Below, piece after piece: positions 29,397 to 42,700 of a stretch of DNA of 64,000 nucleotides. The stretch lies in assembly GCF_000417875.1 (NCBI RefSeq), contig NW_006920887.1:553903-617902 (forward strand). The letters run 5' to 3'. The translations under genes were made by a program, and so were the position numbers. Position 1 is the stretch's first letter. Each line of letters begins with the position of its first letter. The notes beneath the pieces are model-generated. The model was not told the origin of the DNA. It saw only the letters and a program-made list of their open reading frames with translations, and did no database searches. The stretch is from Pseudozyma flocculosa PF-1. Taxonomy: Eukaryota > Basidiomycota > Ustilaginomycetes > Ustilaginales > Ustilaginaceae.

Positions 29397-32300
29397 TTGC
29401 TTGTCGTCCAGGCATGTACGGTAGGGCGAGCCGTCGAGAGCTGGGCCGTCCGAAACTTCTGGCGGCTGAGCCTGAGCTCGATACAGAGTAGCTTGTCGAG
29501 GACGCCAGCGCAGGAGCTAGTAGTAGTGCTGCAGCGACCAGGGGAGGCAGGCAGCACGCCTGGCGGGAGAAGTTCGAAGGCGCGGAGAGGCACGCCCGGC
29601 GCACGCCAGCGACGGTGAAGGCAACAGCGGCGGCAGGGGCAGAGGAGCGGTGGGAGGGCGGTGGTGAAGGGACGGGTGGATCGGCGGGCGGGCAGGCAGG
29701 CACGGAAGACGAGAGGCGAAGATAGAAAGAAAGCTGCCCCCGGAGCGGGCGGGGGGCGGCGACGACAGCCCCAGATCGCCCTCCCGTCACGCCTGGGTGC
29801 GACCAGAAGGAACGCACGCGGGGCCACCCGGGTTGGAAGCCCCAGTCGGGCGTGAATTGCTCTATCGGATCTCGGGCCCGGTTCCTCGGGCTCGGTCCTC
29901 GCTCGCTCGCTCGCTCATACAGTAGACGAGGCAGGTCGAGGCCGGGGGCCTGCATACGGAACAGCTCGATCTTCTCTCGAACCCTCGGCCCCCGACTTCG
30001 CTTCTCGGCCGTGCCCCCGGACTCGCTCGCCCGCCGCTCAGCTCCATCCAGCGTGAGAGTGGGTTGGACCCCCTCTCGCCGGCATCCACCCGAGTCATCG
30101 GGGAGCCGTCGGTACAGTAGGTGCAACGGCCCTCACCCTGCGGCCCGTCCGTCCACTCCTCGGCCTGCGCCTTCTCTCGTGTTGGCGGCCAGGAGCCCCT
30201 CTTTCTGGACTGCAACCTCGCACCCGTCCTTCGTTGTTGTGAATGCAAGAGGGGCTTTTGAGCGAGCCAAAGAGACAACGCACGGAATGCAAGAGCAGGG
30301 GCTGGGGCGCCCCGTTGTTGAGGTGCTGGCAGGGCAAGGACAACAAGAAAGAACGACGGCCATCGCGTGCACCGCCTGCGACTCGCTGGTCGAGGTGCTT
30401 TGGGCACCTGTGCATTACCATTCCATTGCAGGCCAGACCAGGCCAAGCGACGATCGCAGCGAGCGCGGTAACAATGGCCATTCTGCTGCTCAGTTCCAGA
30501 GATTGAGAAGGGCGCATCGGGGACGTCGTAGCGTGCCTGGCAGACGGGAGGACAGCATTGTCGCAGTCGCAAAAGTGGCGTCGTTCAGAGATCCGAGGCA
30601 GACAGCACGTACATACGTACGTCTTCTGTCTGGCTCTCTCATGCTGCGGGGGGGCCATCCCGGGCATGGCTCGCCGCCGGCTGGCAGACAGGCAGGCAGG
30701 CCGACTTCCTCAGTTTTGGTCCTACATATGTAACTACGAACAATGGGCCGACGTTGGAATGCGACAAGACGCCTCAAAGGAATCGAGATGACGCCGGCCA
30801 GCCCAGCCCACTGCACTTCGCTCGTCCCCAGCCCAGATTCCACCGTATCGATAGCTCGCGATCTGGAGAGAACGGCGAGGGGAGTGTCTCAGGCCGCGGC
30901 TGTGCGGGCTTACCAGGCGGAGCTTTTTGTATAACGGTGAAGGAAGTCGCCGCAATCACAGAGCTTCGCACTACTGCTGAAAAGCAGGGCGGATCCGCAA
31001 GAGAGGGGGCATGTAGGAGACATCCTGAGGACTAGCTTGGGCTCCGTTCGTATCGCGTACGCGCTTAGCTCGAGGCCCGGCACGCATAGGCTGCCCTTGT
31101 TGCAAGATGAACGGCGGCGGGCAAGATGGACCAAGGAACGTCGAGCCTGCAACACACGACCAAGTCTTCGTGTGCACAGCAGCAGTGCCGCTATGGGAGC
31201 CGCCCGCAAACTCACCCGACCCGGGGTGCAACCCCTGAGCGAGCTGGGTAGGCAACCGGTCCTGCCAGGTTGCTGCGTTTGAGCGGTGCAACAGAGGATC
31301 AAGAGGTGGCGCCAACCCCGGCATTATGGTCGGGCAAATCCGGCAGTCCGGCATCTACGCCGGAACGTCTCTCGATGCGACACTCGTCCAGCCAGATGCA
31401 GAAGACAACGCCAAGCGCCGGCGGGCCAGCAAGGACGACCTGACTCGTCCGGCGGACCACGTACTTGGTTCGATGACACCAACTCCCAGCGCCTCCTGCC
31501 AGGAACTCGAGGCACGACCTTCAGGATGTCGGTTGGGTCCTGCCTGGTTGTCGATGCTGCACGCAAGCGCTAAAGTTCAGAACAGGTGCGTGTGTGTTCC
31601 TGGATTCGGCAGGGGCAGGCAGGCGAAGAGGATGAGCGGTGGGAAAGAGAGGCAGGCAGCCTGGCAGGGAGGGGTCCGTCGCGAAGCATCTGAAAACGTG
31701 TCACGCCCGCGGCTCCCTCGGTCTGCCAAGGCCAGCAGGCCGTCGAGGTGTTGGGGAGGGGAAGGTTGCATCGATCGTTCCTCCCCCGCGGGCTCACCGG
31801 TCCGCCCGGACCATGGGTCCAACACCAGGGCTGCGCGCCCGGTCTTCAAGCAAAGGCGCAGTACGGCGAGCGCGATGTCGGCACAGCCGATCCCCCGCCA
31901 ACACCACCAAGGCATCCCCTCGAAACGCTCCGTCGTCGTCGGCTCTACCCGAAAAGGCACAGAGACTATGCATGGACAGGTGGCTGTGCAGGCCAGGAAC
32001 GCCCAACTAGCCGTTCGGTTCGCAGTGGCGCGCCTCGTCTTTTTGTCGTGGATTTCTCTCACCTTTTCTCCATGGCATGGCCTGCCTCTTTCGCTCGCCC
32101 TCGTCGACGTTGATCCTTGGATTGGAGCGAGCATGCTTCAATCGGCCACCGGTGACTCGATGTGATCTGGCGACCAGAGGAGGCCATACGGCAGGCGGCG
32201 GACGCCTCGGTGTCCAACGTCGGCTCAGACATCGCCGGCCCGTGCCTCTCTTCTTGGCATGTTCCGACCGGCTCATCATCATCGGCTGAATCGATGGGGA

Positions 32301-33627
32301 GCGGTCACGCCGGCAGCGAGGCAAGTACGGCAGAACCGAATCCTTGGAACCACGGTCTCGACCCTTGTGCTGCCGGTCAATCGATGGGATCGGAAGGACG
32401 TAGCCGAAAAGTCCAGGTGGACGCCGTGCGTGTAGGGCCCCCTCAACCGAGTTCTATGCCCCGACAAGCAGCGTCGTAGGGGTCTGCCCGTCAACCTGTC
32501 CCAGCGTGGCTGGCTTGGCTTTCCCACCGATTCGACCTCGCCTCGCCACATCTCGCCTGCCTGCCTCAACTTGCTTGTCTGCCTCGCGACTCTCGACTCG
32601 ATTCTGCACTGCGTGCGAATGTACCCACGCCGCAAGAGGGTACGTACCAACATGCTGTATGTGGGGCTGCGCCTCGCTGCGACGCCGTTGGTCACGCCAG
32701 CGTGTTTCGTGTCGCAGCAGAGCCGTCCGGGCCTGGATGAGCATGGGCGACTCTGCTGGCATGTGCACCTACTCCGCTGGAACGAAGGAAGCACCGGCGA
32801 CTTTTGCGGAGCCGGCCCCACCGGTGCAAAAGACAAGACTGCCTTCCATCGCTGACCCGTCCGACAAGGTACATACCAGCGAGCGACAGGTGCGATAGGC
32901 TCACACAGAGGCTGAGATCCTCTCCGCATGTGCCGCCAGTCAAACCGAGGGGTGTCCGTAGACAATCGTCGACGCGCAGCTGTGACTCGTCGCCGCGCAG
33001 ACAAAGCCGCCTGGCATCTCAATGCCATTCGATCCCTTCCGGGTCTGTGAGCCCTATGGTCGACCGAGCGAGATACATACACCTGTAGCAGGACGGTACA
33101 ATAGGCTGCTACGATGCAGCATCCTGGAGCGCTGTCGGTCTGGAATCGGTGCGGCGGCTCGCTACAGTACGCAGCGCACACAACGGCAGGCTCATGCTGC
33201 CTCAGCGGGGCCCTTTTTGTCGCTGCTCACTCACAGGAATCGATACGGTAGCGTCCGCGCTCGTTGTCGGTGGAAGGCAGGTGTCGTTGAGCGAGCGGCG
33301 ATCAAGGTGCATGTCGACGAGCGAGGCGGGGCTGAGACGCCTCGACGCGGCCGAGGTGCCATACCCACGGAGGCGGGCAGTCAACCGTTGGGAAAGTGCG
33401 GCGTACAGGGGCGTACGTGTCTCGCCGTCATCAACCCCGCCCGGCCCCACGGCCGAAGTTGGCCGGCCTCTTACGGCACGGGGCAGAGCGGCACGTCGTC
33501 GAGCTGTAGTTACGCCTCGCAAACGTCTCGGAAGTGTTGCACTGAGCTGTCATGGCCTTGGCTCTCCGAGGGTGCCTGGTCGTCGTGCCGAGGCGAGAGG
33601 GTCTAGACCCACCGCGACCGACCGACC

Positions 33628-33656
33628 AAGCAAGCAAGCAAGCAGCAAGCAGCAAG
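33628..33656. repeat. AAGC tetranucleotide repeat
   Basis: A run of AAGC units passes into AGCAAGC units. Similar short AAGC runs occur elsewhere in the intergenic DNA of this window. Confidence 0.65.
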
Positions 33657-36087
33657 GGGGATCGAGGGGAAAACCAAAAATGCCGAGGAACCCATCCGCT
33701 GCGCTATTGATTTGGCTGTAGGCACGGCTGCGCCGCGCCGCGTTCCGCTCCGTTACAGCAGGCAGGCAAGGTACTGCGGGCTGGATACAGCAGACGTAAG
33801 TAGGCTGGGGCGGGTGCTCATGATCATCGCCTCGAACCCCCGTCTCGGCAGGGACGATGACCGACGACCCCATTCCCACGAGGGGCAGTCTAGTCTCTAT
33901 CTACTGTTGGCTGCGCTTTGCCGCCCTCTGTTCCTCAGCCTAGCCTGTTGGTCGGTGGCGGGGTTGCCCCACGGCGAAAAGTACTAGAATACCCGGCGTG
34001 CCGAGGCGATGACCTCGGTGCGCAGCGCCAGGCAGGCAGGCTTCCGAGGGCTGTGCCAAGCAGGTCGAGCCTGGTACGGTAGGGCCGTGGGTACATATCG
34101 CGTCGGGAGCCGTCGCACGTTCTAGCCCATGCTACCCTCTAGGCTGTGTGGGCTGCGACGAACGCGGGAGCGAGGATGCGGCCTGGACCCGACGTTCGGC
34201 TCAGGTGCTCATATCACATGCCATCGGGCGACCCTAGCAAGTGGGCGGGCGGGCGGGCGGCTCGAGTGGAAGAAAGAGAGTTTGAGCTTGGTAGCGGCCG
34301 CGTGCCGGCCAGCAGAGGCTAGGCTAGGCCAGCCAGGCAGTCGGCCACGGTCGGAGCTGTACCTGTACGGTACCGCATGAGGATCGGGTCCAATGCCCGC
34401 CAGCCTACTAGATGTAGGCTGCGTCTCTCAAACTCGCCGGCTGGCTTCCGAACTCTTGCCTGTCCCGCCTGTCAAGTCACGGCATGTCCTCGCGGGCAGA
34501 ATAAGGACAGAGGGCAACACCCAGAAATCGGCTCCCTCCCCTTTTACCGGCGTTGCGCGTGCGAGGCGCGAAGGAGAGGTAGAGAGAGGAGGTGCGTGGC
34601 TTCTATCGCTTCCACAGCAGGCCGCTGCAAGCCGGCTGCCCGCACTGCCCTACCTCCTGTTCTGTCCTGCCCTGCTCTGTCCTGCCCTATCCTACCGCAC
34701 CGGCTCCTCTTCCCTCCTCCGCCTGACCGAGGCCACGAGAGGCTAGGCGAGCCAGGACCCTCCTCTTCCACTTCGGCCTTCGTCGGACGAGGCGATGCCA
34801 TCCCTCTGCGGTACCGGTACCGGTACCACCACCATATCGTCGGGACTCTGGTCCGTGGTTCAACATCGCTCTAGATCGGATCTCGGTGGGATTCACGATC
34901 GACTATGGGCGCGGCACAGCACGCCGGACCGCTATGTCCTTGCGCTGGTCTTTCTGAGCGGTGCCGTCCCGTAGGGCAGCAAGGTCGTGTGCGACCTGCA
35001 GCGGCAGCCTCTGCAGCGACGCCGTGGGGCTTGCGAGCACGTTGCACACAGCCCAGCCCAGCACCGCACGGCACAGCACAGCAACACCTCGAGGTGCCGC
35101 TTCGTGGAGCGAAGCACATGTACGAGCAGACGCAGGGCACGCACGGTGGTAGTCCAACCTTGTTGTTTGGATCCCTGCCCCCCCTTGCACCTCGAAAGCA
35201 TGGTACGGACCAGATGTATGTGTCACGAACAGAAGAACACCTCGCCCCGCCGCGCTGGGGGAGAGGCGAGGGCGGAGGGGGGAAAGCGAGGAAGTCTACC
35301 GGAGAATGCGCACTAATGCTCCGGCCTGCCCCTGCCTCTTTGCTGGCGTCTTTATGCGAGTGCAAAAGTTCAAACGTGGTACAGTACCTCAGATCGCTAC
35401 TTCTGTCCATGCCTGGCTCAGACTGGACTGGACTGGATCGTCCACCTTCAGCCTTGGCATCGTGGGGCGGACGAGAACCGAGTCGACTTTGGGCGTCGGG
35501 CGTCGATTCATCTGTCCGGAGAACAGGGATCTTGCTCGGTTGGCATTCGACGTCGTCGTCGATGTGCATGCCGTGCCGTGCCAAGGACGACAAAGACTTG
35601 TCCATTGTCGTCGGATGGGACAAACAACGTACCTTGCACCGCACCGCATCGCGCCGCGGCAGCACAGCGCTCACGCTCATCATGGGGTATGTGCCATCGA
35701 TGGGCGTCGTGCCAAACCATGGTGTGCAGCTCCGTCGGCCTCTTCCCATGCCAAGGTCGCGCGATTCCGTCAGTCCGGATGCCACCTCAGAGCTTCGTAC
35801 GCTCGTTGGAGATCGAATAGAATGGCTGCGACAGTCTGCGCACGACGAGACAGGCAGGGATCTAGAGGCGCCCGCCCGCTCTCCCACTCACCCGACGCTA
35901 CTGCACGCGACCCTGAGCTGCCTATGGAGGTCTCACACCTGCTCGTCGCCCGCCTCGTCTATAACGGCGGCACGACCGCAGCGAAACAGGTCTCGGCATC
36001 GTCGTTGGTGGCCGGCAGCGGGCACCGTTTGACCGCTCAGGCCGCTTCGAACCCGATGGTAACTGTCCGTCTCCCGAGCCGACGCTT

Positions 36088-36106
36088 CCCCCCCCCCCCC
36101 CCCCCC
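36088..36106. repeat. C19 homopolymer
   Basis: Nineteen consecutive C on the plus strand, followed by TCCCTC. The length is likely to be unstable in sequencing and in the cell. Confidence 0.9.
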
Positions 36107-39100
36107 TCCCTCTTTTTCCCCACCCGCCTCTCTTTCACGATCGCTCCAAGCCCGAGCATCTCATCGAACCTCAGCTGTCAAGAGAGCAGGTGTTACATCC
36201 ACCACCACTGTATTTCATGGGGATGCCATTGTTCGTTGCCCGAGCTGGAACATGGTGTAGGGTATTTGCACCGGCCGGGGAAAGGGGACAGGAAAAAAAG
36301 CCGCAACACCACGCGGCGTCACGTCACGTCACGTCTCGGGCCGAAGCCGATATCGCCACCGACGCGCCGGCCGAACCGTGGCACAGCCCGGCCGCCCTGG
36401 GAACCACTTGCGACGTCCGGTCCAATTTCAAAATCGACCTACTGTACCTCCTCCTGCTCCTGCTCCTACCGTAATCCTGCCCTTCCATCGTCGAGCGGAC
36501 AGAGTGCTGTAGCGCCGAGGGTGGGTTGGCGACGCCTCGCTGCCGAGACGAGCGAGCGAGCGAGACACCTTCGTTCGAAGCCAAGCAAGCTGGCTAGGAA
36601 TCTATCGAGGGAGTCTCGACCCCTCGGCTCTCGTCTCGCCAACAAAGAACCAGCTGCTCTGGCCTCAGCTTGATCGTCTTGGTCGTCTTGATCATCGTAG
36701 CGAGGCAGACCGTGCAGCGGCAACGAGGCGCGGATGCGGATGCGGATGAGATTGATCCGCACTCGGACGTGCACAGGCCCGGGTTGGGTCCAAACAAAAA
36801 CACCAATTACCCAGCAAGCGAGCGGTCGCTCGCTAGGCTGGTGGACTTGACGCACGTATGTTGTTCGGGCAGCGTCGTCGTGATTGTGGCTCTGCAAGAC
36901 GGCGAGGAGGAGGCGAATGGCGCTTCCTTGCCAAGATGCCGAGCCCAGGGCAGGCTGCCTCCTTTCGTCTCGGCTCCTCAATTGTCACGGGCAAGCCCAG
37001 CCATCCCACGGACCCGCGCCGCGCGGCGCCGCGCTCCGACTTCCGTGATCCGAACAAGCTGCGCTGCCACCTAAGAGGTGAAAGCGACGGACAGATAGCG
37101 ACGCCCCTGACGCCCCTGACGCCGTTGACGCACGCGCACGTCTTCGAGCAACATTGTTGGGTGGGCCGAGATAGGAAGGCGCCGAGATCGGGAAGCGCCA
37201 ACAATGGCTCGTTGGGCGGAGTCGATGGTGGTGATGCCGCTGCCGCTGCGAGGATGACTGTGGCGTCCATCTATGTCGTCTAATTTGCATGCCAGGGGGG
37301 ACGGGGGACGGGAGAAAGGGAGGCAAGGTCTCGAACCCGAACCCGTACCCGGACTTTTACTCACGACTGCACGCCTGGCTGGGGCTGGTCATCGAGGCTT
37401 GATCGAGGCTTGAGGGAAGTTGGTACTGCAGCGGTTCGGCCGACGTCTCGACGACCAAGGTGCCAGACACAGCCCTCCGTCGTCGGCGCCGGACCAGGTC
37501 TGGATACCACCGTCAGCGCACCTACCAAGCAGTCGGATCCCTCGACGCTCGACGCGGGACGTTCAAGTGGCTGTGAATCTCATGCGACCATCCATACACG
37601 GTACGGTGGCATGGCTGCGGATCGTCTCGTTGATTCTCCGCTCGCAATCGGACCCCGTCTTGCGCTGCACGGTACCGCCAAGAGATGACAAAGTACCCGC
37701 GACCACCTACCTACCTTGCCCACCTCGAGCGTGTCGTGGCGTGATGCGAACATCGGACGTAGGCGCGTCGCCATCGGCCGACCGGGAGTGGAACGACGTG
37801 GGACTGTGCTGTTGTGTGCTCACCGCAATTCTCGGCCCTTTGTTTTTCGGAGCGAGCCCTATCTCGTCGATCGTCCGTCGCACGGGAATCGTCGGCAAAG
37901 CCGGGTTTCCAAACGTACCCGCTACCCGCTGCCCGCTGCGCGGTTCTGGCACCCTGCAACCAGACGGGATGATGCCGAAACCCCCCTGATTGGCGGGCAT
38001 TTCCATCTGTTGCTCGCAACCCGAACGACGACGACGACGATGGCGCCCAGCCCTGCGCGGCGTGCAGCGGGCAGATGGCCTGCATCGCACGTCGGCACGG
38101 TCTCGCCTTGCTCTTGCTGCTGGTATCTTCCGGACGCCTGGGTGGGGCCGGGTGCGACGACGACACCTTCGTGCGATGACGGTACGCTTTCCGGGCTCGG
38201 CTGTCGGGTGCGGGGTCGTGCGAAAAGTGGCGTCGAGGTGATTGCGAATTCGGTGGGCGCTGCGCATGCGAATGGAGGTGGCCCTTTCGGATCGGTCTGG
38301 ACCGGACCTCGGAGGCCCGGGTGTTGCTCTTGGCCTTGCTTGGCTCTTACAGTAGTAGCTCCGTGACTCCGCCCCCTGGCGCTGCGCAAGCCTGGCTCGA
38401 GTGTCGGCATGGCATCATGGGCGGCGATCTCGCCGGTGCACCGCTGGCTCCGTGTGGCGGCATCCTGCTGCTGCGACGTCGTCGAGGGCAGCAAGATAGC
38501 GCAGGATCGGTTGTCGATGGACGCCGCCGCCCTTGGCCCTGACACGAGCCGTGGGTAGGTTTTGTGCGCCCATGGTTCACATGACGGGAGCGGTCTGGCC
38601 CATGCGAGACACTGCGCCGAGACCTCGGGCGGACGGGCGGAGGTGTGTGCTGGCAGAGCTGTGGGTCTGCTGTCGCACTGTACCTGCTTCCGACGGGCCG
38701 ATTGTCCGGACCGTGCGCCGGACATAACACAGCGGCTCGATGGCCGGACCTAGAGCCTGGTGGCGATATGCGCGAGGGAGAGCGGGAGCCGCAATGGGGG
38801 AGCGATGAAAGGAGGACAGCATCGTGGCGGCAGACATGGCACAAGAACAGGCAGCCGTTCCAGGTGAAAGGCATGCGGCGACAGAGCCGAAGAGCGGCAC
38901 AGCATGGACAATACGATGCTGGCGCGAGACTGGGTCGCGAGTCGGGTCGTGAGAGCGGGCCAGGCGACGAGGGTCGGAGTCCGGTGTGGCGGCCTGGCCT
39001 GGCCTGACCTGTCTTTGCGCGTTGAGCTCGTCAAGGGCCCCGATCTAGCTGATGGGCGGTGCGGCACGATGTGTGCGCCGATGCCTGCGTGTGTGATGGT

Positions 39101-39723
39101 GGCCGTGTGACGTGCGGCTGCGTTGCTGAGATGCCGCGGTGCCGCGATGCTGCGATGATGGCCTTGGTGGTTGGGGGTGCGGATGCAAGAGTAGCGCAGC
39201 GGTGGACCGGTGTTGAGCTAGCCGGCGGGCATGGCGTCCAAGGGTGGGGGGCGTTTGGTGGTGTTGCTCGGTGTGCTGTTCTGTAATTTGCATGCCGTCC
39301 CTCTGTCGATGGTTGGCCGGTCGATGGCGGTGCAGCGTTTAGGCGTGGAGGGTGTGCGTCGAGGAGCGGAGAGCCAAGTGTTGGTGTGTTGGTCTGGCCG
39401 CTCAACCTTGGGAGCGAGCGCATCGTTCTGGGGCGCAGCGGGCGAGCCCTTCTGACTTCCAACTTCCGACTGCCGACTGCCGAGGGTGCAAAAAGGGCCA
39501 AAGCGGCGGGCGACGCGTTGTCGGCGCGCTCCGACGGGCGCGGAAAGCGGCACAGCGGCACAGCGGCTCTTCGTCGGCCCACACGCCCTCTTGACCGCCA
39601 ACCACCACCATCACCACCTACCCGGCCTCTACCTCCTTGCTCGCCGTTTGCGCTGGGGCCGTCTTTGCGCATCGCCACCAGCGGCCATCTTGACGCGTAC
39701 ACAGGCCTACACTCACCCTCACC

Positions 39724-42700
39724 ATGTCCTACCCGGGCACCCCCAGCGGCACCCCCTTTCGCGGCCAGCCCAGCCAGATGGCAGCCCACCCTGCCTACGC
39801 CGCCCAGATGCAGGTGCAGATGCAGATGCAGCACCAGCACCAGCACCAGCACCAGCACCACAGGCAGCCGCACCCCATCCAAGCACCACCAGCACCACCA
39901 GCAGCACCCTCACAACACCACCCGCAACAACAACTCCCACCGCAACACTTCACCCCCCACCACAGCATCCCCGCCCAACCTCACCCTCCGCATCCATCCT
40001 CCTTCCCCAGCACCCCGGCCCAAAACCGCCCCATTCACCCCTTGCCACAGCACAACCGCCTCCAGCACCTCCAGCACCCTCAGCAGCACGCCCCTCGCTC
40101 CCCCGCATCCGCTTCGCCCGCCGCCGCCGCAAGCCCGCTCCCCGCCCGTCCCTCCCATCCCATGCCCTCGGCCTCGACTCCCCTGACCTCGGCGCCCCCG
40201 AGGCACAGCCGCACCCACCGCGCCGCCGACGCTCCCCCAGATGCGCGCAAGCGGCCGCGCAAGATCATCGGCGACGGCTACGAGGCACCCTACCTCGAGC
40301 ACGCCCCTACAAACCGCCTCCTCCTCTCGCTCAAGTCGGGCCTCAACACCCAGATCGACTGGGCCCTCTCCCGCCTCGCCGCAAATTCGCTGTCCAAGCA
40401 CCACGTACTCCCCTTTGAAAAGGTCAGCGGCCTCGCAGACGCCCTCCTCGCCTACCCGCGCAGGCTCTGCGCTGCCATCAACGCCGAACCCACCGAGGCG
40501 TGGGACGGCCCCGACTTCGAGCAGCCACCGGGAGTCGACGACGTCGGCATCGGCGCAGGCAGCGACGGCGACCATCAGGCCGGCGCCACCTGGTTCGTCG
40601 GCGGTCGCGGCATCCCGCACCAGCCCTCGCTCGCCCAGTCGAGCAGCGTGCGCAGGAGGCTGCTCCTCATGCCCTCGTCGATCCATCGCCGCCGTGCCCG
40701 CATCGGCGCCTTGATCACATCCACCGCCGCCGCCGACGACGCAGACACCGACGACGACGACGACGAGGAAGAACTCGAGGCGTACCGCGACTTTAGCTTC
40801 GACCCGGCCCGCATCCCGGCCCACGCCGCCCTCATGCGCCGCGCCCTCGAGGCGGCCCTCATCCTGCGCAACATGACCATGCACTCGGCCAACGCGCGCC
40901 ACCTCGTCTCGATCCGCGGCGTCCAGTCCCTCATCCGCGACGTGCTTGCCCTGCCCTCGATGGTCCTGGTCCGCGACGCCGACGCCGACGGACGGCCCCG
41001 CGCCGAGAGCGAAGAGTGGCTCGAGCTCGAAGGCGTGACCGAGCTGCGGCTTCACTTCCTCGATATTCTCGAGGGCATTGCTCCCAGGCTGCACCTCAGC
41101 CAGCGCGCCCAGTTCTCCATCGCAGCGCCCGGCCTCGCCGGCTGCAAGACGGCCAGCAGCAGCGACGCCGATGACGACCTGCAGCACCTCCCGCACCGCC
41201 GCGAGGTCCCGATCCTGCCCATCCCCAACCTCGCGGGCAATCTGCGCGCCGCCGATGAGATCTTCCTGCAGCTGCTCGACATGGCCCACAACTCGGCCGA
41301 CCGCGCCTTTCTGCTCGGATCGCTGCGCTGCCTCTCGGCCATGTCGGCTTCGGAGAGGAACGAGTCGGCCTTTGTCGAGGCCGAGCTGCCCGGTGGACGC
41401 CAGTCGCCCGGGCTGCTGACGCGCTGCATCGAGCTGCTGCCGCTGACGCAGGACCCCGAGCTGATCGAGGCGGCCCTCGACCTCGTCTACCAGCTGGTCT
41501 GCATCGGCAACAATGGCCTGCGCCTGGCCGCACGCATGCCCCCGACGCCGTCGCCGGCCTCGGTCACCAAAGCGGCCACCTCTGCCGCCGTCGCATCCCT
41601 GCCACCAGCGGCCAAGGCGCTCGCCGCTGCGTCTGCCTCGGCCCGCAGCTTTGCCCGCACGTTTGCCACGGTCCGGCTGCTGGTGCGCAACCTGACCGTC
41701 GGCAAGACGATCTGGGAGCGCGACCACCGCCTTTCGCTCAACCGCGAGTGGTCGTTTGCGGTACCCGGCCGGTCCAGGGAGGCGGCCCGCAAGGACAGGG
41801 AGGCCCGGCTGCGCCGCCAGAACGAGACGGCCGAGGACCGCGCCAAGCAGAAGCGGCTGACGCGCAAGGAAAAGCAGGCCCTCGTCGCGCTCAACGAGCC
41901 CGAACGCGGCGTCGAATGGTGAGTGGCCTGTGTGGAGAGAGAGAGAGAGAGAGCCCGCGAGCGTAGCCTGCCGAGTCTGCAACCCGCTTGCTGATCGTGC
42001 TCGTTTCGCGCTCATCCCCCCCGTCGTCGACCCGTCCTTCCTTGCCGCCGCAGGATGAAGATCGTCTTCAGCGGCAACATGGAAAAGGAGGTGACGCAGA
42101 TGGAATTCTGGACAGCGTACAAGGACGAGTTCTTTGCGCTGGCGCAAGCCAACCTGGCCGCCCCGCTGCAGCCGGCCGCCGACCTGATCCGGGCCGTGTC
42201 GCACGTGTTTCCCGGCGCGGCGGCCATGGTGGTCCCCGCCACGGCGCCTGGCACCCAGCCGCGCTTCGTCATCCGCGGCATCGAGGTGCGCGAGCGCGAC
42301 CTGTCGGAGCCGTTCCAGTGCGGCTGGCGCAGCTGCCCGGCCAAGGCGACGCGCTCGGCCGAAGCGCAGCGCGAGCACGCCGAGACCCACGTCCGCTTCT
42401 CGCGCGACGGCGAGTGCCAGTGGCTCAGCTGCGACTTTGCCGTCGCCGCCGACGACGGCGACGACGCCAGGCGGCAGCAGCTCCGTGCGCATGTGCTGAC
42501 GCACCTGCCAGACCTGGCAACCAAGGCGGCTGCCTCGGGCGAGGCGAAGAAGGCCGCCGCCGCCGCCGCCGCCACGGTCGTCGAGGCTGCGCGCCAGCAC
42601 TCGGGCGAGCCGGCCGAGTTTGAGCGCAAGACGCTGCCCAACGGCTCGCGCTACATCAAGGCCAAGCGCGAGGCTAGCAGCGACGCGGCGCCGCTGCCGC

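Larger units (their letters stand above)
25743..39723. other. About 14-kb gene-poor region
   Basis: No stretch here gives a protein I can support. Open frames are short, overlap on several strands, lack the C-ending codon bias of the neighbouring genes, and show no domain words. By eye GC content is somewhat lower than in the genes (roughly 57-67 percent in sampled lines). The region holds scattered short repeats (AAGC, CAGG, CAGC), G-rich arrays near 28081-28140, a C19 run at 36088-36106, and several TACAGTA words. The part next to 25742 presumably carries the Ada-like promoter and leader. No rRNA, tRNA, LTR or transposase was seen. It might be intergenic, a non-coding RNA locus, centromeric, or an old degraded element; the sequence alone does not decide. 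Confidence 0.4.

Noticed and set aside
34871..36673. Overlapping 300-450-residue frames on both strands in the gene-poor region
   Set aside because: They overlap each other on both strands, lack domain words and codon bias, and are consistent with chance in GC-rich DNA.
37325..37340. B-box-like GGTCTCGAACC on the minus strand, a possible tRNA
   Set aside because: Flanking bases do not pair into a T stem or acceptor stem, so no cloverleaf can be drawn.
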